From contig NZ_VDUZ01000014.1 of the NCBI RefSeq assembly GCF_008039615.1, positions 1 to 64,000 of the forward strand: a DNA stretch of 64,000 nt, in the 5' to 3' direction. Source of the DNA: Vineibacter terrae (GTDB taxonomy: Bacteria > Pseudomonadota > Alphaproteobacteria > Reyranellales > Reyranellaceae). Under the pieces are notes generated by a model. The model ran no database searches and had not been told where the DNA came from. It worked only from the letters and a program-made list of their open reading frames with translations. Both the position numbers and the translations under genes were made by a program. Shown one piece after another: positions 51,319-60,570 of this stretch (within the stretch, counting starts at the first letter, position 1; every line of letters begins with the position of its first letter).

Positions 51319-52426
51319 CGAACCTCCGCGCGCTGAAGACCTCGAGCTGCTCGGGCGGCAGCCGCCCCTCGGCGATCAGCGGCGCCAGCGCGAGCGCATG
51401 GTTGGCCGCCAGCGTCACGCCACTGTGGCAGGTGGCGACGAAGGCACCGGGGCAGGTTGCCGAGTGGTCGTAGATCGGGAAGCCGTCCGGGGTCATGACC
51501 CGCAGCGCCGCCCAGGTGCGCACGACATTGAGCCGCGCCAGGAGCGGGAACATGCGCACGGCGCGATCGGCGATGGCCGAGACCACGCCGGTGCCGACGG
51601 TGGCGTCGAAGCCCGCCTCCTCCAGCGAGTCGCCCAGCATCACGCCGCCTTCGTCGGTCTGGCGCACTGTCACCACCGGGTAGTTCAGGAACGGTGCTGT
51701 CCTTTCCGTGACGACGATCTGGCCGCGCTGCGGGCGCACCGGCACGGCGAGGCCGACCATGGGACCCAGCCGCGCATTGCCGTTGCCGGCGGCCAGGACC
51801 AGCTTGCCGCTGCGCACCGCGCCGCCGGACGACTGGATCGTGAACTCGCCGTCGCGCCAGGCGATGGCGTCGACCGCATGGTTGGGCAGGTAGGCGACGC
51901 CGAGTTGCCGCATGCCGACATGCAGCGCGCGCAACAGGCGCAGCGAGTTCACATGCCCGTCGAGCGGGCAGTAGCTGGCGCCCACGACCTCAGGGCCGAT
52001 CTGCGGCAGCATCCGGCGCAGCCGCTCGCGGTCCACGATCTCCCAGTCGTAGCGCTGCATGGCCGGCTGGTTGTGCAGGCGCTTCAGCATCGCTTCGCGC
52101 TGCTCAAGCTCGCGTTCGGAAAGCGCCAGGTGGAAGCCGCCGGGCCGCTGGTGGCACACGTCCAGGCCGGTCTGGGCCTTCAGCGCTTCGGCGAAGCCGC
52201 CCCAGGCGTTGGACGAGCGCACGGTCCAGCCGGCGTATTGCGGCATGCCCAGGCCCTTGCTCTGCACCCACACCAGCGCGAAGTTGCCGCGCGAGGCGCG
52301 CCACGCGATGTCGCCCTCGTCGAGCACCGCCACGCGCTGGCCGGCCTTCGCCAGGCCCCAGGCGATCGCCGAGCCGACAAGGCCGCCGCCGATGACGGCA
52401 ACGTCATGGGAAGTCGTCGCGTTCAT
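51299..52426 (-). CDS. DAO-family FAD oxidoreductase (opine oxidase B/HcnC-like catalytic subunit)
   Basis: A 375-residue glycine-oxidase/sarcosine-oxidase-fold protein with FAD motif GGGLVG at 13-18 and C-terminal DGFPIYDHSATCPGAFVATCHSGVTLA, typical of the D-amino-acid oxidase family. It carries the C-N bond oxidising site of the heterotrimer. The ATG at 52426 is chosen because the FAD motif begins right after it. It is divergent from a MarR gene, with a perfect 20-bp palindrome between the two, so its expression is probably controlled by that MarR protein. Confidence 0.91.
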   Translation of the reverse strand: MNATTSHDVAVIGGGLVGSAIAWGLAKAGQRVAVLDEGDIAWRASRGNFALVWVQSKGLGMPQYAGWTVRSSNAWGGFAEALKAQTGLDVCHQRPGGFHLALSERELEQREAMLKRLHNQPAMQRYDWEIVDRERLRRMLPQIGPEVVGASYCPLDGHVNSLRLLRALHVGMRQLGVAYLPNHAVDAIAWRDGEFTIQSSGGAVRSGKLVLAAGNGNARLGPMVGLAVPVRPQRGQIVVTERTAPFLNYPVVTVRQTDEGGVMLGDSLEEAGFDATVGTGVVSAIADRAVRMFPLLARLNVVRTWAALRVMTPDGFPIYDHSATCPGAFVATCHSGVTLAANHALALAPLIAEGRLPPEQLEVFSARRFDVPAAA

Positions 52427-52502
52427 GTCCGCACACAGAGCACGGCGCGGCCCTGCGCCGCAACGCACGATGCGGCCGCCATCGCAGCCGCATCGATTCT
52501 CG

Positions 52503-52522
52503 CCATTCGGGCGCCCGAATGG
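52503..52522. promoter_or_regulatory. perfect 20-bp palindrome, probable MarR operator
   Basis: CCATTCGGGC and GCCCGAATGG form a perfect dyad without spacer, 76 bases from the flavoenzyme start and 45 bases from the marR start. Position and symmetry fit a MarR dimer site controlling both genes. Confidence 0.7.
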
Positions 52523-52567
52523 GGTAGGCTCCTGTCATCGCATGTGTGACGGGGGACAGCGCAGGAA

Positions 52568-53065
52568 ATGGTCAGCGTCATCACCAGGCCACGCCAGGCA
52601 CCAGCCGAGTTGCCCATGGAGTCGAGCATCGGCCACCAGGTGCGCATCACCAACCGCGCCTTCCAGCGGGCGCTGCAGGCGCGCATCGAGCCCCATGGCA
52701 TCACCTGGGGCATGTGGTGGTTCCTGCGTGTGCTGTGGAGCGAGGACGGCCTGACCCAGCGCCAGCTCAGCCGGCGCGTGCGCATGATGGAGGCCACCAC
52801 CGTCACCGCCCTCAACAACATGGAGCGCGCCGGCCTCATCCGCCGCGTCCGCAACACCGAGGACCGGCGCAAGACCAACGTGCTGCTGACCGACCATGGC
52901 CGCAACCTGCGCGATGTGCTGCTGCCGCTGGCGGCCGACGTCAACGACATCGGGCTGCGCGGCCTGTCGCCGCAGGAGGCGGCGCTGCTGCTGAGCCTGC
53001 TGGGCCGCGTGCGCAGCCAGCTCGAGGCCGGTGTCGAGGTCGAGGCCGACCCCGACACGGCCTGA
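52568..53065 (+). CDS. MarR family transcriptional regulator
   Basis: A 165-residue regulator. Winged helix-turn-helix residues include LTQRQLSRRVRMMEATTVTALNNMERAGLIRRVRNTEDRRKTNVLLTDHG (about 62-111), with the wing DRR. It is divergent from the three-gene flavoenzyme operon and has a palindromic site in its control region. A second ATG (52616) is possible, but AGGA favours 52568. Confidence 0.93.
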   Translation: MVSVITRPRQAPAELPMESSIGHQVRITNRAFQRALQARIEPHGITWGMWWFLRVLWSEDGLTQRQLSRRVRMMEATTVTALNNMERAGLIRRVRNTEDRRKTNVLLTDHGRNLRDVLLPLAADVNDIGLRGLSPQEAALLLSLLGRVRSQLEAGVEVEADPDTA

Positions 53066-53096
53066 CGCGCCGCCGCTGCGCCCGCTTCCGGCGCCG

Positions 53097-53432
53097 CTAC
53101 TTGTACTCGACCAGCACTTCCCGGTACGCGGTCTTGCCGATGTTGCGGGCCTTGTGCGTGGCCGGCACGCGCGCACCCTTGCCGTTCTCCGACAGCACCT
53201 CGAGGAAGCCGTCCTCCAGCTTCAGGGAGAAGATGCCGCCGGTGGGCACGTCGAAGACGCCCAGGTCGTTGCCGTGCTCGTCGTAGATCTGTAGCGGCGC
53301 GCCCGCGATCGCGTACCACATGTAGGCGTGCTCATGGGTATGCATCGGCGTCTCCTCGCCAGGCGCGAGCACGAAGTTCCACACGATCACCTTGTCGTTC
53401 TCGAACACCTTCTCGGTTCCTACGCCGGCCAT
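53097..53432 (-). CDS. small cupin-domain protein
   Basis: A 111-residue single-domain cupin. Motif 1 is LAPGEETPMHTHEHAYMWYAI with the metal-binding His residues and Glu, and motif 2 is FDVPTGGIFSLKLEDG, weaker in His. It is probably a metal-binding isomerase, dioxygenase or sensor of unknown substrate. It reads leftward, convergent with marR. GGAAGCAACC precedes the start. Function unknown. Confidence 0.85.
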   Translation of the reverse strand: MAGVGTEKVFENDKVIVWNFVLAPGEETPMHTHEHAYMWYAIAGAPLQIYDEHGNDLGVFDVPTGGIFSLKLEDGFLEVLSENGKGARVPATHKARNIGKTAYREVLVEYK

Positions 53433-53476
53433 GGTTGCTTCCTCTCTTGATCAGGACGATCGGGATGGCGCAGCCC

Positions 53477-53503
53477 CGCGGCGGCCGCTGTGCGGCCGCC
53501 GCG
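53477..53503. terminator. strong GC hairpin after the alcohol dehydrogenase gene
   Basis: CGCGGCGGCCGC and GCGGCCGCCGCG pair perfectly around a three-base loop. It lies between the alcohol dehydrogenase stop and the cupin start, both on the minus strand, so it could end the former's transcript. Confidence 0.5.
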
Positions 53504-53635
53504 TTCGCCTGTCGGCTGTCCGTGGGCTGACTGCAAAAACACTAGGCAGCCGCGCCGGCCGCTGTCAAATCGCCGTTTGCGATGGCTGCCATCGACGATC
53601 GGCGATGGCGCGCAAGGACGCCCGAAGCGAGCGGG

Positions 53636-54808
53636 TCACGCCGCCAGCTCGAGGATCTCGCGCACCTGGGCCGGCCCGTCGATGCGCCGCGGGTTGTACG
53701 GCACCCAGGGCGTGCCCATCGCCTGCCTGGCGATGCGCTCGAAATCCTGTGGCCCGACTTTGACCGCGCTCAGCGAGCGCGGCATGCCCAGGCCGCCGAT
53801 GAAGGCGTCCAGCACGTCGGCGGCATCGTCGCCGGGATGGCCCATCGCGGCCGCCACCAGCTTCTGCCGCTCGGCGTTGGCCGACCGGTTCCAGCGCATC
53901 ACCGCCGGCAGCATGATGCAGGAGGTGTGGCCGTGCGGCACGTCATGCACGGCGCCCAGCACGTAGCCGATGCCGTGGCTGGCGCCCATCGGAACGCCGC
54001 CCGCCAGCGGCCCCATCGACAGCCACGTGCCCATCTGGCAGTCGCTGCGCGCCTGCAGGTCGGACGGATCGGCCTTCACCCGCGGCAGGCCGCGCGCCAG
54101 CAGCGACAGGCCGTGCAGCGCCTGCGCGTCAGAATAGGGGTTGGCGAGGCCCGAGCAGATGCCCTCCACGCAATGGTCGACGGCGCGGATGCCGGTCGAC
54201 AGCCACAGCCACTCAGGCGTGTGCACGGTGACGGCCGGGTCCAGCATCACGGCGCGCGGGATGATGCGCGGATGGCGGAACAGCTCCTTGAGCTTGCGCT
54301 GCTCGTCGGTGACGCCGGATATGCCGCTGAACTCGCCGCCCGACAGCGTCGTCGGCACCGTGACCTGCCGCACGGTGGGCGGCTGGCACGGCGGCGGCGC
54401 CATGGCGCCGTCGGGGCCCTTCACCGAGCGCACCTTGTCGAGCCCCTCGGGCGTGCGGATGTCGTTGGCCAGGCACAGCTGCACCGCCTTGGCGCCGTCG
54501 ATGATCGAGCCGCCGCCCAGCGTCGCGATCAGGTCGGCGCCCGATTCGCGCGCCTGCTCGGCGGCCGCGATCACGGCGTGGCGCGGCGTGTGCGGCGGCA
54601 TCGCATCGAAGGTGCCGGCGTGGCGGTTGCCCAGCGCCTGGCGCACCTTCTCGACCTCGTCGGTCTGGCGGTTGAGCGTGCCGCTCACCATCAGAAAGAC
54701 CCGGCGGGCATCGAAGCGCTGCGTCACCTCGGCGATGGCTTCCGCAGCCGGCCGGTTGAACAGCACCTCTTCCATCTGGCCAAAGACGACGCGCCCGGAT
54801 TGCAGCAT
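53636..54808 (-). CDS. iron-containing alcohol dehydrogenase (maleylacetate reductase-like)
   Basis: A 390-residue member of the group III alcohol dehydrogenases. The NAD-binding GGGSIIDGAK (about 97-106), VPTTLSGGEFSGISGVTDE (about 151-169) and the metal-binding histidines in GASHGIGYVLGAVHDVPHGHT (about 275-295) are clear. The PTTLSGGE pattern is close to maleylacetate reductases, which reduce maleylacetate in chloro- or hydroxy-aromatic breakdown, but fatty-aldehyde reductases also match. It lies downstream of the nitrile hydratase/cobalt operon, 42 bases after cbtA in the same direction. Confidence 0.9.
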   Translation of the reverse strand: MLQSGRVVFGQMEEVLFNRPAAEAIAEVTQRFDARRVFLMVSGTLNRQTDEVEKVRQALGNRHAGTFDAMPPHTPRHAVIAAAEQARESGADLIATLGGGSIIDGAKAVQLCLANDIRTPEGLDKVRSVKGPDGAMAPPPCQPPTVRQVTVPTTLSGGEFSGISGVTDEQRKLKELFRHPRIIPRAVMLDPAVTVHTPEWLWLSTGIRAVDHCVEGICSGLANPYSDAQALHGLSLLARGLPRVKADPSDLQARSDCQMGTWLSMGPLAGGVPMGASHGIGYVLGAVHDVPHGHTSCIMLPAVMRWNRSANAERQKLVAAAMGHPGDDAADVLDAFIGGLGMPRSLSAVKVGPQDFERIARQAMGTPWVPYNPRRIDGPAQVREILELAA

Positions 54809-54850
54809 GGCGTTTCCTTCCTGTGTAGCGATGGGCGCATACTACGCAGG

Positions 54851-55627
54851 TTACGGGCGGGTGCCACCGCCAACCGCGCCGCCGGGCGAGGCGTCGAGCA
54901 GCAGTGGCCGCAGCCAGCGCCGCACGGCGGCGCCCGACAGCGCCCCCAGCGCCAGCCAGTGCACGGCGCTGGCGATCGCGGTCGCGACCAGGAAGCGCTG
55001 CTTCAGCGCCGCCATCTGCGCCGCCGCCTCGGCGTTGAACGCCGCGAAGGGCGCGCCGTCCAGGTGCGGCGCGCCGATGACGAACGGCAGCGCCAGCAGC
55101 ACGAGCCCGGCCAGCCGCCACGGCGCGCGCACCAGGCACAGCAGCGACAGCCCGGCCGCGGCGCAGGCCACGGCCAGCGCCCACCACGCCTGGCGCGCGC
55201 CGAGCGGCGCGCTCGCCTCGCCCGGCAGCTCGGGCGGCAGCCCCAGCGCCGGCCAGACATGGAAGCACACCCACCCCGCGGCGCCCCATAGCAGGCCGGT
55301 GGCGATCGAGGCGCCGCCGCCGTCGCGCCGCGTGCGGTCCCAGGCCGCGAGCGCCGGCACCAGCAGCAGCGCGAAGCCGATCGAGGCCAGCACGTTGGCG
55401 GCCACGGTCCACGCCGTACGTTCGAAGCCGGCCTGCGGCTCCCACGCGCCGTCGCCGTGGTCATGCGCCGCATGGTCATGCGACGGCGGGCTCGCTTCCA
55501 GCGCCGACTCGAAGACCTCGGCGGCGGCGATGATGGGCACGACCTGCAGCCGCTGGACCGCGCTGTGGATCAACCCCGCGCACAGGCCGACCAGCAGGGC
55601 GCAGACGATCACGCGTCGGAACAGCAT
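54851..55627 (-). CDS. cbtA: CbtA family putative cobalt transporter subunit
   Basis: A 258-residue membrane protein with about five hydrophobic helices and a His-rich loop (SHDHAAHDHGDG, about 48-59) suited to binding cobalt. This matches the CbtA family, often found with CbtB under cobalamin control. Here it follows cbtB and a nitrile hydratase operon, which implies that it supplies cobalt to that enzyme instead. It is separated from cbtB by a family A repeat. Transport activity of the family is predicted, not proved. Confidence 0.85.
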   Translation of the reverse strand: MLFRRVIVCALLVGLCAGLIHSAVQRLQVVPIIAAAEVFESALEASPPSHDHAAHDHGDGAWEPQAGFERTAWTVAANVLASIGFALLLVPALAAWDRTRRDGGGASIATGLLWGAAGWVCFHVWPALGLPPELPGEASAPLGARQAWWALAVACAAAGLSLLCLVRAPWRLAGLVLLALPFVIGAPHLDGAPFAAFNAEAAAQMAALKQRFLVATAIASAVHWLALGALSGAAVRRWLRPLLLDASPGGAVGGGTRP

Positions 55628-55648
55628 GCCTTCACTTCTCCGAAACCG

Positions 55649-55767
55649 TCATCCCGAGCGCCCCCTTCGACAGGCTCAGGCGAGGGATCTCCTGCGGCAA
55701 GACGCACCGTGCGTCATTCGCGGGAGATCCCTCTCCTGAGCCTGTCGAAGGGGGCGCTCGGGATGAC
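55649..55767. repeat. family A palindromic repeat, expanded variant
   Basis: Both arms carry a 15-17 base insertion of CCCTTCGACAGGCTCAGG and its complement after GTCATCCCGAGCGC, so symmetry is kept. The paired change suggests gene conversion, or insertion of another palindrome before formation of this one. Confidence 0.85.
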
Positions 55768-55814
55768 AGCCGGCTTGCCGAGCCACCGGAGTGTGGCGCC
55801 CTCGGATGACCGCC

Positions 55815-55996
55815 TCAATGGCAGGGGAAGTTGTTGGCGTGCCGCACGTCGTGCGCGGCGTTGTGCGCCACCGAGATGCCGCTGAAGCCGACGCCGAAAA
55901 GGACGACGACGCCCAGCAGCATGGCGCCCAGCAAGGGCGCCAGCGCCCCGGTCGCACGGCTGCGGACCAGGCCCGAGGCCGGCGTGGATGTTGCGC

Positions 55997-56000
<4 letters not shown>
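55815..56000 (-). CDS. cbtB: CbtB family putative cobalt transporter subunit
   Basis: A 61-residue protein with one membrane helix (about 18-40) and the C-terminal [16 protein letters not shown], a metal-binding tail typical of CbtB. Its ATG at 56000 overlaps the stop of the CobW-type gene (55997), so it is translated with it. The pairing with CbtA 190 bases downstream supports a cobalt-uptake role. Confidence 0.9.
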
Positions 56001-57012
<1,012 letters not shown>

Positions 57013-57016
<4 letters not shown>

Positions 57017-57360
57017 GTCTTCATCACGTGCATCGGGCCGGCGGCGCCGATCGCCAGGCGCCTGGCCAGGAGCTGCTCGCGCGACGTCACGCCCTTGTCG
57101 ACCAGCAGGGTCTCGGCGGCGCTCAGCCACTGCTCGTAATAGGTCTTGGGCCGGCCGCCCGCCGCCTCGACCGCCGTCGCCGCCGCCACCTCCTGCGAGA
57201 AGCACTCGACCCATTCGCCCCAGGTGAAGCAGCCGGCCTGCGCCAGCTTGACGATGATCGCGAACGCCTTCGCCTCCCACGGCTCGGCGAAGGTCACGTC
57301 CGCGTCGACGGTGACGGGCAGCGCCTTGGCGAGCAGCGGCGAGGCGGGCGTCGCGTCCAT
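57013..57360 (-). CDS. nitrile hydratase accessory/activator protein (P14K type)
   Basis: A 115-residue homologue of the small activator that swaps cobalt into the alpha subunit. [37 protein letters not shown] and [20 protein letters not shown] resemble the N-terminal part of nitrile hydratase beta subunits, as expected for this family. The start lies three bases after the split beta C-terminal gene, and the stop overlaps the CobW-type gene. Confidence 0.9.
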
Positions 57361-57363
57361 GGC

Positions 57364-57714
57364 TCAGTCGGGGTCCATGTAGTCGTCGAACACGTCGACG
57401 CGCAGCGTGTCGCGGTCGGACGCCGCCGGGCCCCACACCTCGCGCGCCGTGAAGCGCACGCTGTAGCAATGCTGCGGCTTCTCGCCCAGGCCGTGGGCAT
57501 GCGTGTCAGGGAATGCGAACACGCCGTAGTCCTGCTCGATCGTGCCGCGCTTGCCGCGCAGGTAGCCCGGCAGCCGCGTGTGCGTCGTCGGGTTGTGGTT
57601 GCGCACGCGGATCCGGTCGCCGACGCGGAAGCGCGGCGCGACATGCGCATCGACGCGCGCCGAGGCGCCGGTGGCGACGACCGTCGGCACCATGTCGGGC
57701 GTGAGCAGCATCAT
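57364..57714 (-). CDS. nitrile hydratase beta subunit, C-terminal half as a separate protein
   Basis: A 116-residue protein equal to the SH3-like C-terminal half of nitrile hydratase beta: [48 protein letters not shown] and [12 protein letters not shown]. Its ATG overlaps the stop of the N-terminal-half gene by four bases (ATGA at 57711-57714), so the split is a designed gene boundary, not a frameshift. Thiocyanate hydrolase (alpha/beta) and toyocamycin nitrile hydratase have the same three-chain arrangement. Confidence 0.92.
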   Translation of the reverse strand: MMLLTPDMVPTVVATGASARVDAHVAPRFRVGDRIRVRNHNPTTHTRLPGYLRGKRGTIEQDYGVFAFPDTHAHGLGEKPQHCYSVRFTAREVWGPAASDRDTLRVDVFDDYMDPD

Positions 57715-58022
57715 GGGCCTCCGCTCTTGAGCTGCGCGATGCGGGCGTCGAGCTCCTCGCGTGTGACGAAGCCGCGCTTCATCAGCGCCTCCTCGAAGGC
57801 GAACAGCCAGTGCTCGTAGTAGGACGACTCGAGATAATGCGCCGGCGGGATCTTCTCGATCGCGTGCCGGAACTCGTCCACCGTGTAGCCGGCGAAGACG
57901 AAGGTCGAGGCGAACAGCGCGAAGGCGCGCCCCTCCCACTTCTCGTGGAAGACCGGTTCGTCCTGCTCTGGCACCACCGGCCCGAGGCCGTGCATGCCGC
58001 CCAGGTCATGGATGCCGTTCAT
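57711..58022 (-). CDS. nitrile hydratase beta subunit, N-terminal half as a separate protein
   Basis: A 103-residue protein starting MNGIHDLGGMHGLGPVVPEQDEPVFHEKWE, the diagnostic N-terminus of nitrile hydratase beta, and ending after SYYEHWLFAFEEALMKRGFVTREEL. In most bacteria this is fused to the SH3-like half. It begins 18 bases after the alpha-subunit stop and is coupled to the next gene. Confidence 0.93.
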   Translation of the reverse strand: MNGIHDLGGMHGLGPVVPEQDEPVFHEKWEGRAFALFASTFVFAGYTVDEFRHAIEKIPPAHYLESSYYEHWLFAFEEALMKRGFVTREELDARIAQLKSGGP

Positions 58023-58040
58023 CGCCGTCCTCGCCGTGCG

Positions 58041-58640
58041 TCAGGGTGCCTTGGCCTTGGTGACGCCGATCATCGAATCGCGCGTCACCAGCTCGGCCAG
58101 CTGGTCCTCGGTCATGTCGTCGGTGCCGGGCGGCCGCTCGGGCAGCACCAGGTAGCGCAGCTCCGCCGTGGTGTCCCAGGTGCGGACCTCGACCGTCTCG
58201 GGCAGCTCGGTGCCGAATTCCTTCAGCACGCCGCGCGGGTCGCTGACGGCGCGGGCGCGGTAGGGCGCCGACTTGTACCACACCGGCGGCAGCCCCAGCG
58301 TCGGCCAGGGGTAGCAGGAGCACAGCGTGCAGACGACGAGGTTGTGGACGTCGGGCGTGTTCTCGACGACGACCATGTCCTCGCCCTGCAGGCCGGAGAA
58401 GCCGAACTCCTTGATCGCCGCGGTGGCGTCGCTGAGCAGCCGCTGCTTGTAGGCCGGATCGACCCAGGCGCGGGCCACCACCTTGGCGCCATTGCGCGGC
58501 CCGACCTTCGATTCATAGGTGTCGACCAGCGCGTCGAGCGCCTTGGGGTCGATCAGGCCCTTTTCGGTCAGGATGGCTTCCAGCGCGCGCACCCTGATCG
58601 CGGGATCCGACTCGGCGGGTCCTTGATGAGGCTTCGGCAT
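58041..58640 (-). CDS. cobalt-type nitrile hydratase alpha subunit (or thiocyanate hydrolase gamma-like)
   Basis: A 199-residue catalytic subunit that hydrates nitriles to amides. The metal claw is Cys104-Thr-Leu-Cys107-Ser108-Cys109; the Thr in CTLCSC marks the cobalt type. [21 protein letters not shown] and [34 protein letters not shown] are classic. AAGGAGG is an excellent ribosome site. It is the first gene of an operon: alpha, beta-N, beta-C, activator, CobW-type GTPase, CbtB, CbtA. The three-chain form also resembles thiocyanate hydrolase, so nitrile versus thiocyanate is undecided; the alpha sequence looks more like true nitrile hydratase. Confidence 0.95.
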   Translation of the reverse strand: MPKPHQGPAESDPAIRVRALEAILTEKGLIDPKALDALVDTYESKVGPRNGAKVVARAWVDPAYKQRLLSDATAAIKEFGFSGLQGEDMVVVENTPDVHNLVVCTLCSCYPWPTLGLPPVWYKSAPYRARAVSDPRGVLKEFGTELPETVEVRTWDTTAELRYLVLPERPPGTDDMTEDQLAELVTRDSMIGVTKAKAP

Positions 58641-58862
58641 CGATCCTCCTTGGCTCGCTGGCTGCGGCTCGATGCGCCGCGGCAGGCCCGCAAGAGGAAA
58701 TCACAACGCGTTTCGGGACTGGAGAAAACTCTATCGCCCGCGCCGTCCGGCGGTCAAGCAGCGGATACCTGCGCGCGGCCGCTCATTGACCTAGGACCAA
58801 TGGCGCGGGATGCATCCGCGCCGTAGCGTTCCCGCAGGGAGACCAAAGGCAGGGAGGCCACC

Positions 58863-59315
58863 ATGGCTCGCGTCGTCGGCATCGATCACCTGGTGATCAG
58901 GGTCAGCAACTACGAAAGGTCGAAAGCTTTCTACGGGCGGCTGTTCGAGTTCCTCGGCTTCGAGGTTTCCGACGAGTACGCCGATGCCATCGGCTGGACC
59001 AACGGCAAGACACGCTTCTGGATCGGTCAGGCCGAAACAGGCGCCAGGCGCAAGTACCGCATCGGCGATGTCGGCTTCCACCACTATGCCTTCCAGCTGC
59101 GCAGCCGCAAGGACGTCGACGCGCTGCAGGCCTTCCTGGAGGCGCAGGGCGTCACCATCGTCGACCCCGCCGGGGAATACTACGACGACTACTACGCCGT
59201 GTTCTTCCTCGATCCCGACGGCATGAAGCTCGAAGGGATGAAGTACGGCGAGCGTCTGGCGCAGGCCGCCCGCCGCAAGGCGGCGGCGCGCCGCGCCCGG
59301 CCCGCCAGGCGCTGA
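58863..59315 (+). CDS. VOC (glyoxalase/extradiol dioxygenase) superfamily protein
   Basis: A 150-residue protein with the paired beta-alpha-beta-beta-beta units of the vicinal-oxygen-chelate fold: GIDHLVIRVSNYERSKAFYGRLFEFLGFEV and GFHHYAFQLRSRKDVDALQAFLEAQGVTI, with candidate metal ligands His8, His81 and a Glu near 135. It ends in a basic tail rich in Arg and Ala. GGGAGG precedes the ATG. It is divergent from the nitrile hydratase operon. Function (lyase, isomerase or resistance protein) is not predictable. Confidence 0.9.
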   Translation: MARVVGIDHLVIRVSNYERSKAFYGRLFEFLGFEVSDEYADAIGWTNGKTRFWIGQAETGARRKYRIGDVGFHHYAFQLRSRKDVDALQAFLEAQGVTIVDPAGEYYDDYYAVFFLDPDGMKLEGMKYGERLAQAARRKAAARRARPARR

Positions 59316-59508
59316 GCTGCAGCGCTTCGCGTTGACAAAAGCGAGTGCTTACTCTAAAGATATCCAGCATCAAGACAATATCGACGATGTCGGGGGCCAC
59401 GATCGCACGCAGCCGTGCGGGGGGAGTCGTGGCCCGCGAACCCACGGTCGATATGTGACGTCGCGCGCGGGGATCTGCCGGCTCATCCAGGCACGGGAGA
59501 GTGATGCG

Positions 59509-60570
59509 ATGGCCAACTTCCAGAAGGTTCCGGACCGGATCCTGAAAAGCACCCCGGGCAGCTTCACCCCGGCGTGGCGGGCGACGCTGGCGTTGCCGGG
59601 GACCTATTCGTTGTTCGATGTCGGCACGTGGCGCCTGGTCGTGCCCAACAACGAGACGGTGCGCGAGAAGGGGCCGCAGGCGCGCCTGATCGGCATGTGG
59701 GGCGGCCAGCCCAACGGCCACCGTCTCGATGTCCGCATCACCGGCCCCAGCCTGGGCATGAGCGTCGAGCTGGTGTCCGAGACGCCGATCGCGCCGCATC
59801 TGTGGCTGTGGTGCGTCACCGCGCGATGGCCACAATGCCTTGTGCGGCCGATCGAGACCGGCCTCTTGGGCGTCACGGCGGTGGCCGAGCCCGGCCTCCC
59901 GGCCGGCACGCCCTATGCCGCCCGGCTGCCGGTGATCATCTCGCCGGAAGGCGCCTTCGGCACCAACCTGCCGCCATGGGCCGGCGGCACGCGCGACGAG
60001 ACGCGCGATGCCATCATGACCGAATGCGAGCGCCAGGGCGTGACGCTCGATACCCAGGTCGCCTACCTGCTGGCCACCTGCGAGCACGAATGCGGCTTCC
60101 GGCCGATCCGCGAAGGCCAGTTCGGCGGCCGCCCGGCGCAGGGCAGCGAGCGCTTCCGGCGCGGGCTGCGCTACTATCCCTACTATGGCCGCGGCTACGT
60201 GCAGCTCACGCACAAGGGCAACTACCAGACCTACGCCACCCGGCTGGGCATCGAGCTGGTGGGCGACCCCGACCTGGCGCTGGAGCCGAACGTGGCGCTG
60301 TACGTGCTGGTGCACGGCGTGACCAACGGCTCGTTCGGCGCCGCGATGACCCGCTTCGTCAATGCCCGCCAGACCGACTTCGTCAACGCCCGCCGTTCCG
60401 TCAACGGCCTCGACCGGGCCGAGCATATCGCGGGCCTCGCGCGGCGCTGGCTGGCCTGGATCCGCACCAACCACCCCGGCCGCTTCACGCGCGGCTTCGA
60501 GGCCGGCGCCCATGCCCATGCGCGTCCCGGCGCGCCGGCGGGCGCGCCGCAGCACGGGGCGCCGCGATGA
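59509..60570 (+). CDS. GH19 chitinase/lysozyme-like protein with an N-terminal unknown domain
   Basis: A 353-residue protein. The C-terminal domain (about 165-330) looks like a family 19 glycoside hydrolase or phage-type endolysin: LLATCEHECGFRPIREGQFG with the catalytic-type Glu194, and YYPYYGRGYVQLTHKGNYQTYA, the conserved substrate-cleft block. The first 150 residues are an unrelated beta-rich region that I do not recognise. There is no signal peptide, which would fit holin-dependent or contact-dependent delivery, or a murein effector. The next gene overlaps by four bases and encodes an exported protein, so the two may work as a pair. GGGAGAG is upstream of the start. Confidence 0.8.
   Translation: MANFQKVPDRILKSTPGSFTPAWRATLALPGTYSLFDVGTWRLVVPNNETVREKGPQARLIGMWGGQPNGHRLDVRITGPSLGMSVELVSETPIAPHLWLWCVTARWPQCLVRPIETGLLGVTAVAEPGLPAGTPYAARLPVIISPEGAFGTNLPPWAGGTRDETRDAIMTECERQGVTLDTQVAYLLATCEHECGFRPIREGQFGGRPAQGSERFRRGLRYYPYYGRGYVQLTHKGNYQTYATRLGIELVGDPDLALEPNVALYVLVHGVTNGSFGAAMTRFVNARQTDFVNARRSVNGLDRAEHIAGLARRWLAWIRTNHPGRFTRGFEAGAHAHARPGAPAGAPQHGAPR

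Noticed and set aside
49598-52426. Naming the flavoenzyme trio hcnABC (hydrogen cyanide synthase)
   Set aside because: The architecture is shared with opine oxidases and D-hydroxyproline dehydrogenases, and the gene order differs from hcnABC; sequence alone does not decide.
55628-55814. Possible cobalamin riboswitch near cbtA/cbtB, as often seen for this family
   Set aside because: The gap holds only a family A palindrome; I see no B12-box-like sequence, and cbtB is translated from the nitrile hydratase operon.
57364-58022. Treating the two beta-subunit halves as one frameshifted gene
   Set aside because: Each half has its own start and stop, with an ATGA overlap and family-typical ends; three-chain relatives are known.
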